The translations under genes were made by a program, and so were the position numbers. DNA of 64,000 nucleotides, taken from NCBI GenBank assembly GCA_046582495.1, contig JAYGEG010000099.1, forward strand, positions 6,033 to 70,032, written 5' to 3'. The stretch is from TMED23 sp913054205. Lineage in GTDB: Bacteria > Pseudomonadota > Alphaproteobacteria > Rhodospirillales > UBA2165. The notes below the pieces were generated by a model, which worked only from the letters and a program-made list of their open reading frames with translations, made no database searches and had not been told where the DNA came from. Below, in pieces: positions 42,945 to 52,534 of this stretch (within the stretch, counting starts at the first letter, position 1; each line of letters opens with the position of its first letter).

Positions 42945-45694
42945 TATTGGCCGAGCCTTTCCAAAATGGCGGGCAAATGGACTTGATCGGCTTTGTAATT
43001 ACCGGTGAGGACATACATCATCAGATTGATGCCAAATCGATAAGCCATTTCGCGCTGGCGTTCACCGCCCGGCACAACGGGATAAAGCGGCTTGCGAGCT
43101 TCATCCATCGCCCAGGCTCCGGCCCAATCATGGCCGCCAACAATAATCGACGAAACGCCATCATTGGCGCGCTCGGCTGCCTGGCTGGTGGATCGCTGCA
43201 CCCAAACCCGGCCCCCAGTCCAGCGTCCTGGAAATTCGCGCAATAAATAATAGGCTTTGGTCAGCACATGATCCGAGGGAATTGCCGTCATCGGCGGCAC
43301 ATCCAGATGGCGGGCGATCTCCTCTAAACGATCCGCACCAACACCGCCGCCCGAACTATCTCGCGTATCGAAAAAGATCGTGCCGCTGTTTTTGAGATAG
43401 CGGTTTAGTTTTATCGCTGTCGCCGGCTCGATCACGGGCGCATCTTCGGTGATCGGCCAATAAATCATTGGATAATAGGAGAGCTCGTCTGTTGCCGGAT
43501 CGATGGCGATTGGCTTACCCATATCGGCAGCCGTCCGACTGTTGGCGATAAAGGCCAAGCCTTCCAAACCGGCGCGGCTGGTATTATCGATTTGGCTGTT
43601 GCCGGTTTTGACATAGGCAATCCGTATGTTAAGAGCAGGCGCAAATTCGCGGGCGTCATTCGCTTGAACGCGATTATCGGGAACCACTGTTTGAGCTTGA
43701 GCGGTGCTGAAAATTAACGGTGCCATCATGAGTGCAATAAGCGCTGCAGTTGCCCGATTGAAGGTAAAAAAACCACGCAGAGCAAAGCTCGCGATGATAT
43801 CTAAAATAGCGAGGACCATTGCTGCGAGGAGTAGCGCGCCGCGAAAATCCTGCTCGCGGGTTTCTTGATAAGTGTCTCGGGTGACGCCAGCCCCCAAATC
43901 GCTGAGCGGCGTAAGATGGGTGATTGAAGGGGACAGATTAAAGGCGCGCCGTGCGGTTTCGTCGCCATAAAATCCCGGAGGATGTTTCGGGCCCGCTTTA
44001 CCGCTCAAAAAATCACTTGCTTTCATCGCCAAAGCGCCCGGTCTTGGATCGGTGAGGCGGCCAAAACCGTCGATTGACTGGATTGGTTTGAGAATTCGCT
44101 CACCGGTTTCGCCAACAATACCCCTGCTTAACTGCACGAGATTTTGCAACATACCAACAAACAAACCCGACAGCGGCAAATTAGACCAGCTAGGGCTCGC
44201 GGTGATGTGGAAAAAGACCAGCCAACCATCACCGCGCTTTTCCGCCGTGACCAAAGGTGTGCCATCCGTCAATTGCGCCCAGGTTTTTTCAGGTAGATCA
44301 ACGCTTGGCTGCGCCAAAACTTGGCGGCGAACGCGTACATCTTTTGGAATAACCAGACCCGCGAAGGGACTGTTTTGTCGAAAGGCAGCAAGTGCCGCTG
44401 GCTTCGCCCATGATAACGCGCCGCCCAAATCTCGACTACCCTGGCGGAGTCTCACTGGGAGAACAGGATTTTTTTCAGACGCCAATCTTGGGCCGGCAAA
44501 ACGAAGCGCAATACCGCCCAGCTTAACCCAACGCAGCAATCGATCATTTTGTTTTGTTGTCATTTTGCCGGGATCAGCGAGCACAACCATGGCAATCTCG
44601 CGCTTAAACAATTCCTCCATCGTGCCCACCCGTACTTCGGTGAACGGATCAAGTGCCTTATCAAGATAAAATAAATTATCCAACAATGGCTGACTCGAGC
44701 TGCGTTTGCGGGCCGACACCAAACCAACCGGGCGGCGGCGCCAGCGCTCATCCACCAACACCGTAGATCCGGCAGAATTAAAATTTTCAATTTCTATAAA
44801 GGTTACTTTATTCCGAATTTCGGCAGGTAAAGTGAGCTTGAGCTTGCCTGTCGTTTCGCCTGCATCAAACTTTATAGGCTGGCGGGTTAAGACATTGCCG
44901 TCCTCACCGCGCACGCGCACACTCAAAGAGGAGGCAACGCCTGAAGCAGCCCGCCTGGCAGAAATCGTCAATCCATCGCGCTCTGAAACCGGCGGCATCA
45001 AAAGCGGCGACAAAGCGCCTGGTGTATCTGCCAACACTGTCAGGTCGCCGATTTTTTGCAAGATAGATGTAAATTCGGCGACATCGCTGCCATCGGGTTT
45101 GTCATTTAAGCCGTTGCTCAGCCAAACGACTTGCGGCGTTCCTTGATACTTCAATTCGTTTAAAATTGATGTCGTCGCGATCCGGTTGACCGGCCAGGGC
45201 TTCGGTTGCAAGGCACCCAGCAATTGGCGCGCAGCATCGGCTGTCAGCAATGATTCCATCGCACGGGATTGGTCGGCATTCCCGGGCGCCGTCGTGATTA
45301 CCGCGACGGCGCGGCCTTGTCGCTCGGCTTGATCCATCAAATTTGAAAATGCTGTTTGGCGCTTATTCCAATGGCGGGCAGAGGCCCAGCCATCATCGAC
45401 AATCAGGATCAGTGGGCCATCTTCGGCGAATTGATTTGTGGCATTTAAGATCGGATGGGCCGCACCCAATATGACCAGCGTGATCAACGCCAATCGCAAT
45501 AGCGTCAACCAGAGCGGTGTTTTGGCTGAGCTTTCCTCGGGATTAACCAGCCGCATTACCAAACGGATAGCGGGAAAACGAACCCGCCTTGGTGCTGGCG
45601 GAATAACCCGGAGCAGCCACCACAAAATCGGCAGCGTTGCCAAGCCAAAAAGGGCAAGGGGAGCAACGAAGGAAATGGCACCGAGGGTAAACAT
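42944..45694 (-). CDS. BatA-like / DUF4159 membrane protein
   Basis: About 916 residues from the ATG at 45694 (MFTLGAI), the start typical for the BatA N-terminal domain; an ATG at 45715 would extend back into the DUF58 gene. The BatA membrane domain comes first (PLALFGLATLPILWWLLRVIPP, then a second span near 60-80). A VWA-like stretch (LILIVDDGWASARHW), beta-rich regions, another span near residue 650 and a DUF4159 domain at the C-terminus (NIRIAYVKTGNSQID, GTIFFDTRD) follow. It probably forms a membrane complex with the preceding DUF58 and following VWA-like proteins. Function is not established. Confidence 0.8.
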   Translation of the reverse strand: MFTLGAISFVAPLALFGLATLPILWWLLRVIPPAPRRVRFPAIRLVMRLVNPEESSAKTPLWLTLLRLALITLVILGAAHPILNATNQFAEDGPLILIVDDGWASARHWNKRQTAFSNLMDQAERQGRAVAVITTAPGNADQSRAMESLLTADAARQLLGALQPKPWPVNRIATTSILNELKYQGTPQVVWLSNGLNDKPDGSDVAEFTSILQKIGDLTVLADTPGALSPLLMPPVSERDGLTISARRAASGVASSLSVRVRGEDGNVLTRQPIKFDAGETTGKLKLTLPAEIRNKVTFIEIENFNSAGSTVLVDERWRRRPVGLVSARKRSSSQPLLDNLFYLDKALDPFTEVRVGTMEELFKREIAMVVLADPGKMTTKQNDRLLRWVKLGGIALRFAGPRLASEKNPVLPVRLRQGSRDLGGALSWAKPAALAAFRQNSPFAGLVIPKDVRVRRQVLAQPSVDLPEKTWAQLTDGTPLVTAEKRGDGWLVFFHITASPSWSNLPLSGLFVGMLQNLVQLSRGIVGETGERILKPIQSIDGFGRLTDPRPGALAMKASDFLSGKAGPKHPPGFYGDETARRAFNLSPSITHLTPLSDLGAGVTRDTYQETREQDFRGALLLAAMVLAILDIIASFALRGFFTFNRATAALIALMMAPLIFSTAQAQTVVPDNRVQANDAREFAPALNIRIAYVKTGNSQIDNTSRAGLEGLAFIANSRTAADMGKPIAIDPATDELSYYPMIYWPITEDAPVIEPATAIKLNRYLKNSGTIFFDTRDSSGGGVGADRLEEIARHLDVPPMTAIPSDHVLTKAYYLLREFPGRWTGGRVWVQRSTSQAAERANDGVSSIIVGGHDWAGAWAMDEARKPLYPVVPGGERQREMAYRFGINLMMYVLTGNYKADQVHLPAILERLGQ

Positions 45695-45696
45695 GG

Positions 45697-46623
45697 CTAG
45701 GCTGTCCCTGTCCATTCTATTGTCGCCGTCAGCGCGACATACAAATTAAGCAACGTTGCTTGTAACGGTTGGTCGGTCATATGAGTACTAAACCCCCAGC
45801 CAGCCGTGCGGGCAATAGCTTCGAGTCCACGGCGCTGCGCCGCCATCTCGGTTTTGTAATCCTCGCGCACACCTTCGACCCGGCCGATAAGCGCATTGCC
45901 TTCATTTTCGGTGCCTTCAAAACGCGTGCGTCCGCCAAACGGCAGGCTTTGCTCGGCAGGATCAAGAACCTGTAAAATATAGCCATCAACGCCGCGATTG
46001 GAAAACACGCCGACAGCGTGATTAATCTCTTCCAAGGGTTCCAGAAAATCACTGATCAGAACGACGCGGCCATGTTTGGGAACTTGCTCAAACGGCGGCA
46101 GACTTCCTGTGTCGGTTTCTTTTTTGGCTTTTCGCTGGGCCAACTCCTCTTCTCGGTCTTCGAGGGCGGCAGCCAGAATATTCAACGCCATCCGGCCGGT
46201 TGACGGAATGGTGCCGCGGCCAAGCGGCGCGACATGTTCGCCGCCCCGCACCAAAAGCGAGGCCAAAGCGAGCGTTAGCAAATCGGCATGTTCCAGCTTG
46301 GTCTGAAGCTTTTTGGTCGATTGATAGTGCATTGATGGAGACGCATCACTCCACAACCAAACACTTTGCGCCGCTTCCCATTCGGTTTCCCGCAAATAGA
46401 CGCTGTCTGAACGGGCCGAGCGCCGCCAATCAATGTGTTGGATCGAATCACCGCGTTCATAGTGGCGGAACTGCCAGAAGGTTTCACCTTGGCCAATACG
46501 CCGTCTGCCATGCACGCCTTGCGCAACCGTAGCAGCGACGCGCTCTGCCGCGACCATCAAAGGCGGCAGATTGGCGGCTAATAATTCCGCACGGTTGTGG
46601 AGCTCTGCGAGTGGCGTCGTCAT
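45697..46623 (-). CDS. DUF58 domain-containing protein
   Basis: A 308-residue soluble protein. The DUF58 signature is clear: the RRIGQGETFWQFRHYERGDSIQHIDWRRSARSDSVYLRE stretch contains the conserved Y-x-x-G-D and I-D-W-x-x-(S/T)-A-R motifs, and a VWA-like fold follows with VWLWSDASPSMHYQST. DUF58 proteins regularly pair with MoxR ATPases. The MoxR gene is 11 bp upstream and the DUF4159 gene directly downstream. Confidence 0.9.
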   Translation of the reverse strand: MTTPLAELHNRAELLAANLPPLMVAAERVAATVAQGVHGRRRIGQGETFWQFRHYERGDSIQHIDWRRSARSDSVYLRETEWEAAQSVWLWSDASPSMHYQSTKKLQTKLEHADLLTLALASLLVRGGEHVAPLGRGTIPSTGRMALNILAAALEDREEELAQRKAKKETDTGSLPPFEQVPKHGRVVLISDFLEPLEEINHAVGVFSNRGVDGYILQVLDPAEQSLPFGGRTRFEGTENEGNALIGRVEGVREDYKTEMAAQRRGLEAIARTAGWGFSTHMTDQPLQATLLNLYVALTATIEWTGTA

Positions 46624-46634
46624 GTCAGGTGTTC

Positions 46635-47657
46635 TTATCCAATCCGACTCGCTAATTTATCAATAACTTTTTCAAGTGTGACACCTTCTGCGCGGGCAGC
46701 AAAGTTCAACGCCATGCGATGGCGCAAGACCGGTTGGGCCAAAGCCAGCACGTCGTCAATTGAGGGGGCCAATCTTCCTTGAATGACAGCGCGCGCGCGA
46801 ACTGCCAGCATCAGCGCCTGACTGGCGCGCGGACCTGGACCCCAGGCAACATGCTCTATCACCTCAGGTATATCGGAAGACGTTGGGCGACCGGAGCGCA
46901 CCATTTCCAATATGGCGGCCATGACGCTGTCGCCAACCGGCACATGGCGGACAATCCTTTGAGCATGTTGCAACTCATCACCGCTCATAACCTGGACCGG
47001 TTTTTCTTCTTCAATGCCGGTCGTTGCTGTCAGAATTTCGCGTTCAGCCGCGAGCTGAGGGTAATCAATATTTACCTGCATCAAAAAACGGTCGAGCTGA
47101 GCTTCAGGCAGCGGGTAAGTGCCTTCTTGTTCGAGCGGGTTTTGTGTCGCCAATACATGGAAAGGTGTGGGCAATTCGTGGTAGTGACCGGCAATAGATA
47201 CGCGCCGTTCTTGCATCGCCTGGAGAAGCGCCGATTGGGTGCGCGGGCTTGCCCGGTTGATCTCATCGGCCATCAATAATTGGCAAAACACCGGTCCTTG
47301 AATGAATCGGAAAGAGCGCTTGCCACCCTCACCTTCCTCGAGAACTTCGGAGCCCAAGATATCAGCCGGCATGAGATCAGGTGTAAACTGCACCCGCTTT
47401 TCATCCAACCCCAAGACGGTGCCGAGCGTTTCAACCAAGCGGGTCTTGCCCAGACCGGGCACACCGATGAGCAGAACGTGACCGCCTGACAGCAACGTGA
47501 TAAGAGTTTCCTCAATAACCGGCTGTTGGCCAAAAATAATTCGGCCAACGGCGTTACGCACATCGATTATTTTTTTACTGATGTCTTCAAGTTCATCGAT
47601 AACATCATTAGTATTGGAGCCATCTGGAGCTACTGTTGGTTTGACTGCGTCGGTCAA
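46635..47657 (-). CDS. MoxR family AAA+ ATPase
   Basis: A 340-residue AAA+ ATPase of the MoxR group, proposed to act as a chaperone for metal insertion or complex assembly with VWA proteins. Walker A is GVPGLGKTRLVE, Walker B LLMADEINRASPRTQ, sensor 1 VLATQNPLEQEGTYPLPEAQLDRF. It is first in the MoxR-DUF58-DUF4159-VWA run and is divergent from the DUF1285 gene with only 45 bp between. Confidence 0.93.
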   Translation of the reverse strand: MTDAVKPTVAPDGSNTNDVIDELEDISKKIIDVRNAVGRIIFGQQPVIEETLITLLSGGHVLLIGVPGLGKTRLVETLGTVLGLDEKRVQFTPDLMPADILGSEVLEEGEGGKRSFRFIQGPVFCQLLMADEINRASPRTQSALLQAMQERRVSIAGHYHELPTPFHVLATQNPLEQEGTYPLPEAQLDRFLMQVNIDYPQLAAEREILTATTGIEEEKPVQVMSGDELQHAQRIVRHVPVGDSVMAAILEMVRSGRPTSSDIPEVIEHVAWGPGPRASQALMLAVRARAVIQGRLAPSIDDVLALAQPVLRHRMALNFAARAEGVTLEKVIDKLASRIG

Positions 47658-47702
47658 TAGGTTTCTCCTTTAGTATTAATTCTCACTCGCGCGGTACGTC
47701 TA

Positions 47703-48317
47703 ATGAATAAACAAAAATTAGATGCTTTAAATTCCCTTTCCAGCCTACCAAATTTAGCTGGTAATAATGAGTCTAATTCTCCCGGCGATTCGCCTGAAGG
47801 TCAAACCTTATGCGGTGATTTCGACATTCGGATCGACCGCGATGGTCTATGGTTTTACCATGGATCGCCCATTGGTCGCAAAGAACTCGTGAAACTGTTC
47901 TCCTCCGTACTAAATCGTGACAAAGATGGCAAATATTGGCTTATTACGCCGGCGGAAAAAGGTGAAATTGTCGTCGAAGATGTACCTTTTCAAGCCGTAG
48001 AGCTGACGGTAGAAGGCGAGCTGAAACACCAAAATTTAACCTTTCGCACCAATATTGACGAAATTGTGATGGCGGATGAAGCCCATCCGATCCGGATCGA
48101 GACCGATTCGCAAACCGGAGAACCCTCGCCCTATATTATGGTGCGGGACGGCTTGGAGGCTAGATTGACCCGCGCAGTGTTTTATCAAATGGTTGATCTG
48201 GGTGTTGAAATAGCGGCAGAAATAGCGCAAGGAGACACTAATTATCACGATAAATCATTTGGTGTATGGAGTGGTGGACAATTCTTTCAGATCGGCACAT
48301 TAACGGATCAAGACTAA
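47703..48317 (+). CDS. DUF1285 family protein
   Basis: A 204-residue protein matching DUF1285: CGDFDIRIDRDGLWFYHGSPIGRKELVKLFSSVL and DKDGKYWLITPAEKGEIVVEDVPF are the family hallmarks, followed by a second half near RIETDSQTGEPSPYIMVRDGLEARL. Function unknown. The 3' end overlaps the NUDIX gene by 52 bp, so translation is probably coupled. Confidence 0.88.
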   Translation: MNKQKLDALNSLSSLPNLAGNNESNSPGDSPEGQTLCGDFDIRIDRDGLWFYHGSPIGRKELVKLFSSVLNRDKDGKYWLITPAEKGEIVVEDVPFQAVELTVEGELKHQNLTFRTNIDEIVMADEAHPIRIETDSQTGEPSPYIMVRDGLEARLTRAVFYQMVDLGVEIAAEIAQGDTNYHDKSFGVWSGGQFFQIGTLTDQD

Positions 48318-48940
48318 CTCTGGATGATGTGGTTGCGCGCCTAGACGCCACTGCAAATGGCATTGGCCGTCGCTCCAACGAAGCAGCCGAACCCGCTGAA
48401 ATCGAAGAGCAGAACCGCAATGAATGGGTGAAGGGCGATAAGCCTCTGAAAGCCGCCGCCGTCCTGGTGCCGCTTGTGGTGCGCGAAGACGGGCTCAACG
48501 TCTTGCTAACCAAGCGCACGGACCACCTTAAAAACCACGCCGGGCAGATCAGTTTTCCCGGCGGCCGCGTTGATGACACCGACCGCGACGCCCTTCATAC
48601 AGCTTTGCGCGAAACCGAAGAAGAGCTCGGCCTTCCCGCCAAGCACATCAATATTATTGGCGAGTTAGACGAGTATATTGTCGGCACCGGCTATCTCGTC
48701 AATCCGATTATTGGTGTGATCGAGCCGCCGTTTGAGCTCAACCCTGAGGAAAACGAAGTCGCCGAAGTCTTCGAAGCCTCACTCGACTATCTGATCGCGC
48801 CCGAGAATATGGGAACCTACGCCCGTGATTACCAAGGGGCGACGCGGCATCATTTTGCCATCACCTGGGAAGAACATTTTATCTGGGGTGCGACCGCCGG
48901 CATGTTGCGCAATCTATCGCAACGGCTGTTATCGGAATAG
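48266..48940 (+). CDS. NUDIX hydrolase, CoA pyrophosphatase type
   Basis: A 224-residue hydrolase. The Nudix box is complete: FPGGRVDDTDRDALHTALRETEEELGL, preceded by the LTKRTDHLKNHAGQISF segment that marks the CoA/NADH pyrophosphatase subgroup. The proposed start lies 52 bp inside DUF1285; a shorter start (GTG near 48329) is possible. The order DUF1285-NUDIX-DUF6111-cca is typical for alphaproteobacteria. Confidence 0.9.
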   Translation: MEWWTILSDRHINGSRLTLDDVVARLDATANGIGRRSNEAAEPAEIEEQNRNEWVKGDKPLKAAAVLVPLVVREDGLNVLLTKRTDHLKNHAGQISFPGGRVDDTDRDALHTALRETEEELGLPAKHINIIGELDEYIVGTGYLVNPIIGVIEPPFELNPEENEVAEVFEASLDYLIAPENMGTYARDYQGATRHHFAITWEEHFIWGATAGMLRNLSQRLLSE

Positions 48941-48952
48941 AGGAGAAACGCG

Positions 48953-49219
48953 ATGCGGATATTTCTTCATATCTTTCTGCCGCTGATTACACCACTGATC
49001 CTCTATTCAATCTGGGCTAATATTGATGCCAAACGAAAAGGCAAAGGCCTGCCTGATTGGGAGGAAGGCCAGTGGTTCTGGGTTCTGGTTGTGGGATTTG
49101 TACTAACCGCCGGCTCGTTGATTTACCTGACGACTTTGGGCGAAGACACCGAAAGAGAGTACCAATCTCCGCGTTTTGAAAACGGCCGCATTGTCCCCGG
49201 TCATTTTAAAGATAAATAA
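48953..49219 (+). CDS. Small membrane protein, DUF6111 type
   Basis: An 88-residue protein with two spans (about 4-21 and 41-61) and the C-terminal motif RFENGRIVPGHFKDK, as in DUF6111 proteins. It lies 12 bp after the NUDIX gene and 27 bp before cca and has a GGAG ribosome site. Function unknown. Confidence 0.8.
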   Translation: MRIFLHIFLPLITPLILYSIWANIDAKRKGKGLPDWEEGQWFWVLVVGFVLTAGSLIYLTTLGEDTEREYQSPRFENGRIVPGHFKDK

Positions 49220-49246
49220 AATTGCGATGAGCCGGAAGAAATAGAT

Positions 49247-50680
49247 ATGATTGAAGACTTTCTCAATTTTATCGAAGGACCGGCACGCTGGACCATCACC
49301 GCCCTGGCGCTGATGGTGTTTTTGTTTCTCGTCGCCCGCCGCAAATCCTCACGCCGCAAATTGTTTGAGCCGACTGCCAAACCTTCCGACATCATCGTTA
49401 AATGGGGCAAGCAGGCTGGCGGCCAAATTCCGATTGAACCCTGGATGGACAACCCAGAGATCAATGCTGTCATGGAGGCGATCACCAAAAACGGTAAAGA
49501 AGCCCGCTTTATTGGCGGCTGCGTCCGCGATTCCATCTTAAAACGGCCGGTCAAAGATGTTGATATAGCGACCCAGGAGACACCTGATCAGGTCACGCAA
49601 TTGCTCGAAGAGGCAGGTATAAAAGCTGTCCCCATCGGCATAGAACACGGCACGATTATGGCGGTAATCAATCACAAAAGCTTTGAGATCACCTCGCTTA
49701 GAAAAGATATTAAGACCGATGGTCGCCATGCGGTTGTCAAATTTACCGATGATTGGCGGCAAGATGCGGCCCGGCGCGATTTCACTTTCAACACGTTGAG
49801 CGCAACACCCGACGGCATGGTGTTTGACTATTTTAACGGCATCCAGGATCTCGCCGATCGGGTGATCTGATTTGTCGGCCGCGCGCCTGAGCGGATCGCG
49901 GAAGATCGCCTTAGAATTTTGCGCTACTTTCGCTTTATCGCCACCCTTGGCATGCGGGTTGAAAGCAAAACGGAGTTCCAAGCCTGTATTGATAAAGCGG
50001 GTGACCTAAAAGAGCTTTCTGCCGAACGCATTCGATCCGAGCTTTTCAAAATTCTCGCTTCCACGATGCATCTCGACGTCATTGCGTTGATGTATACCCA
50101 CGGCATCCTCAAAGTTATCCTGCCCCACGTCACCAAACCTGAGCGGTTGCGTCAATTGGCCTGGCTGGAAACCGTCGCGATTAAGTTCGATATGATCGGC
50201 ATTGATCCGATCCGCCGTCTGGCCGCCTTGGTTGAGACGGATGAGAACGGGGTGACGGATATAACGGATGCCTTGAAACTTTCGAAAGCCGAGCAAAAAC
50301 GATTGGCCTCGATGGTCGCACCACAAATAGAAATCACCTGGGACATAAGCGACAACGATCTACGCGCCGCCTTTCATCAAGTGGGCGCCGAGACGGTCAT
50401 CGATCTGGTACTGCTCAAATGGGCAGAGATGCTCGTCGCCTCACCAACCGGGCTCGGCGAGGAAAAACAAGGCTGGCTTCATATCATTGAAGAAGCGGAC
50501 CGGGTTTTGGCAGAAGAGAAAATCAGTTTTCCACTCAAAGGCCAGGACGTGCTCAATCTCGGCATCGAACCCGGCCCGGAGGTTTCCCAATTGCTGGATC
50601 AAGTTGAGCAGTGGTGGATGCTGGAAGGTTGCCGCGCTGATCACGCATTGTGTTTTGATAAACTAAAAACGCTCCTCTAA
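49247..50680 (+). pseudogene. cca: CCA tRNA nucleotidyltransferase interrupted by an in-frame TGA
   Basis: One frame from 49247 to 50680 encodes a full class II CCA-adding enzyme except for a TGA at 49868-49870. Before it are RFIGGCVRDSIL, the metal motif DVDIA, GIEHGTIMAVI, the DDWRQDAARRDFTFNTLS block and GIQDLADRVI. After it come FVGRAPERIAEDRLRILRYFRF and the helical body, without frame change. The family has Arg or similar at the stop position (VRFVG), so a single CGA to TGA change explains it. The enzyme repairs tRNA 3' ends and is normally needed. The N-terminal 60 residues hold a membrane-like segment (about 15-30) before the usual start region PIEPWM. Readthrough, a second copy or a base error would each account for this. 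Confidence 0.85.
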
Positions 50681-50698
50681 AGATATATTATGTGTTCC

Positions 50699-50816
50699 CT
50701 CAATCGCCGGGCGCTTACGCCGTAAGCTTGGCTACGCCGCATAAGCGACGACCCGCAGTCGCGGGCTTAGAGGATGTATTCCCTCTCCCCTGGAGGGAGA
50801 GTGTTAGGGTGAGGGG
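50699..50816 (+). repeat. Left copy of a palindrome-rich inverted repeat element
   Basis: Starts 19 bases past the cca stop. A 70-bp core (50699-50768) is nearly identical, in reverse orientation, to 53121-53190, with about eight mismatches. It contains short palindromes such as CTTACGCCGTAAG and CCCGCAGTCGCGGG. The core is followed by CTCTCCC...GGGAGAG and GGTGAGGGG, which also have a counterpart in the right copy. The form is that of a REP or MITE-like repeat. Confidence 0.8.
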
Positions 50817-50836
50817 GAAACACCCAATTTAGCTGA

Positions 50837-52534
50837 ATTTATTCTGCCCTTACCTCCAATATTGTCCTCTCAATCGCCGGGCGCTTATCCGACCACCGCG
50901 CCAGCGATCCCTTCGGCGCATTTATCAGTGATGAGGAAGCCGCATTGTGGGTGGCGGATGAAACGCGCGACAACGACCCCTTCGGCGCTTTCATAAGTGA
51001 TGCCGATCTTGCATCATTTATGTCCAATGAAGATGAACATGCCGAGGAATTCTCGAGTGTCGGCTCCCTCGACGGGAACACATCAGGGCTCGGCACCTCG
51101 GCGACCGACACAGGATATTTAGGCGATGCGTTCCAGAGTTTTGCCGATGACATTGCAGGCATGTCTGTCGGTGAATTTGAAAGCGAGTGGAATTCAGGGG
51201 CAACACCTTCCTCAGCACCCTCTGGTTCTTCTACAGAATTTGGCATTTCGGATGGTATCGATCCGGGTGCGCTGATGGGCAGTTCCGCTACCGAAACTCT
51301 CTCTGATGCCGAGAAAGGCGCGGCCATCACCGCCGCGGTCGAGGCGCAAATGGCCGACGGTACGGCTGCGCGCGCCGAGCAAGCGATTGGCGGTGCGATC
51401 AATATTGGTGCAGGATATCCCAGCGCTGATCCGGCAAGTGCCGCGATGACAGCTTACGGCACCTCAATCGATCCCTGGGGCGGACCAAATTCAACAAGCG
51501 ATACAACAAGCGCTGTCGCAACCGGCACCTCCGGCGCCAGTTTCAACGGCATGAGCACCAGTGGCATGGGTATGGGCATGGCCGGCCATGGACGACGAAG
51601 CCGCAGACCTCAGCTCGGCCATCTTCGGTGCACACAATGAAATGTTCGGAAACTCGTTAGGAGAACAAAACGACAACATTGGCGGTAATTTACTTGGCAG
51701 CGAGACCAATACATATACAGGCAAAACCGTTAGTTCGGTAAGGGCGACAACATCGACATGGGCGACGAAACAGGAGGAGCCGGAGATGAATGCTTCACCG
51801 GCGACACGCCGATCCTGATGGCGGATGGCACGGAAATGCCGATCGAATATGTTCAGGCGGGCGACAAAATTGCCTCCTTTTCGGGGCTCGGCCAACTCGT
51901 CCCGCAGACCGTATTGGAAAATTTAATTTCGAGCCGTCGTCGTCTGATCAACATTGATGGCGTGCGTGTCACGCCGCCGCACCCATTTTTGTGCTCAAAT
52001 GGCAAATGGCTGTTTGCCCGCGAAATCGAGCCTGGCATGGAGCTCATCAAAGCCGACGGCTCTATCTATTAGGTCAGATCGGTGTTCGCCGATGGCTATG
52101 GCAGCACGGTCTACAATCTCGAAGTCGATGGCGGTGATTGTTTTATCGCCGGCGGCTTTCGCGTTCACAACTCGACCATCATCTGCGCTGAACTGCATCG
52201 CCAAGGCTGGTTCAGCGATGCGGAATGGGACATTGAGCGACGCTATTCACGCTACGAAAATCCGTTTCGCGGCTATGGCGAAGACTGGGATAGCGTCAGC
52301 CACATCTACCGTCTCATCGCCGAGCCACTGATTGCACTCTCCCGGCGGGCGCCGATGACGTTTGGCCGCGCGCTTGCAGGCTTGATCCGGCCCTGGATCA
52401 CCGAGCTTGGCTACCGTTATGCCGGCTGGCCCAAAGGCCACATTCTCGGCCATCTCGCGATGAAATACGGCACACCGATTATCCGCTTTCTGTGGGGCAT
52501 AAAAGTTAAGTCGCCGGAGAAAGCGAATGCTTAA
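50837..52534 (+). pseudogene. Hint (intein-like) domain protein, decayed
   Basis: An open frame from 50837 begins inside a fragment of the flanking repeat. It encodes a low-complexity acidic, Ser/Gly/Ala-rich region with a duplicated DPFGAFISD unit (near 50906 and 50975). The frame shifts by one near 51590 (MDDEAADLSSAIFG) and back near 51740. The Hint domain then starts with CFTGDTPILMADG, runs through VTPPHPFLC, meets a TAG at 52070, and in the same frame ends with VYNLEVDGGDCFIAGGFRVHN. A tail with CAELHRQGWFSDAEW follows; similar tails come to mind from phage and prophage Hint proteins, which is recollection, not a search. With two shifts and one stop it is probably inactive. Confidence 0.75.
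50866..50887 (+). repeat. Partial third copy of the flanking repeat
   Basis: About 22 bases match the beginning of the left element (50696-50717, through CGCCGGGCGCTTA) with small differences. It sits exactly where the coding sequence of the Hint gene becomes recognisable, so the native 5' end of that gene may have been replaced. Confidence 0.6.

Noticed and set aside
44052..44669. 205-codon plus-strand frame opposite the DUF4159 gene
   Set aside because: Antisense frame with Arg/Ser/Pro-rich composition typical of shadow frames.
50839..51402. 187-codon minus-strand frame opposite the Hint gene N-terminus
   Set aside because: Mirror of a low-complexity acidic region; the plus-strand reading joins to the Hint domain and has the duplicated unit.
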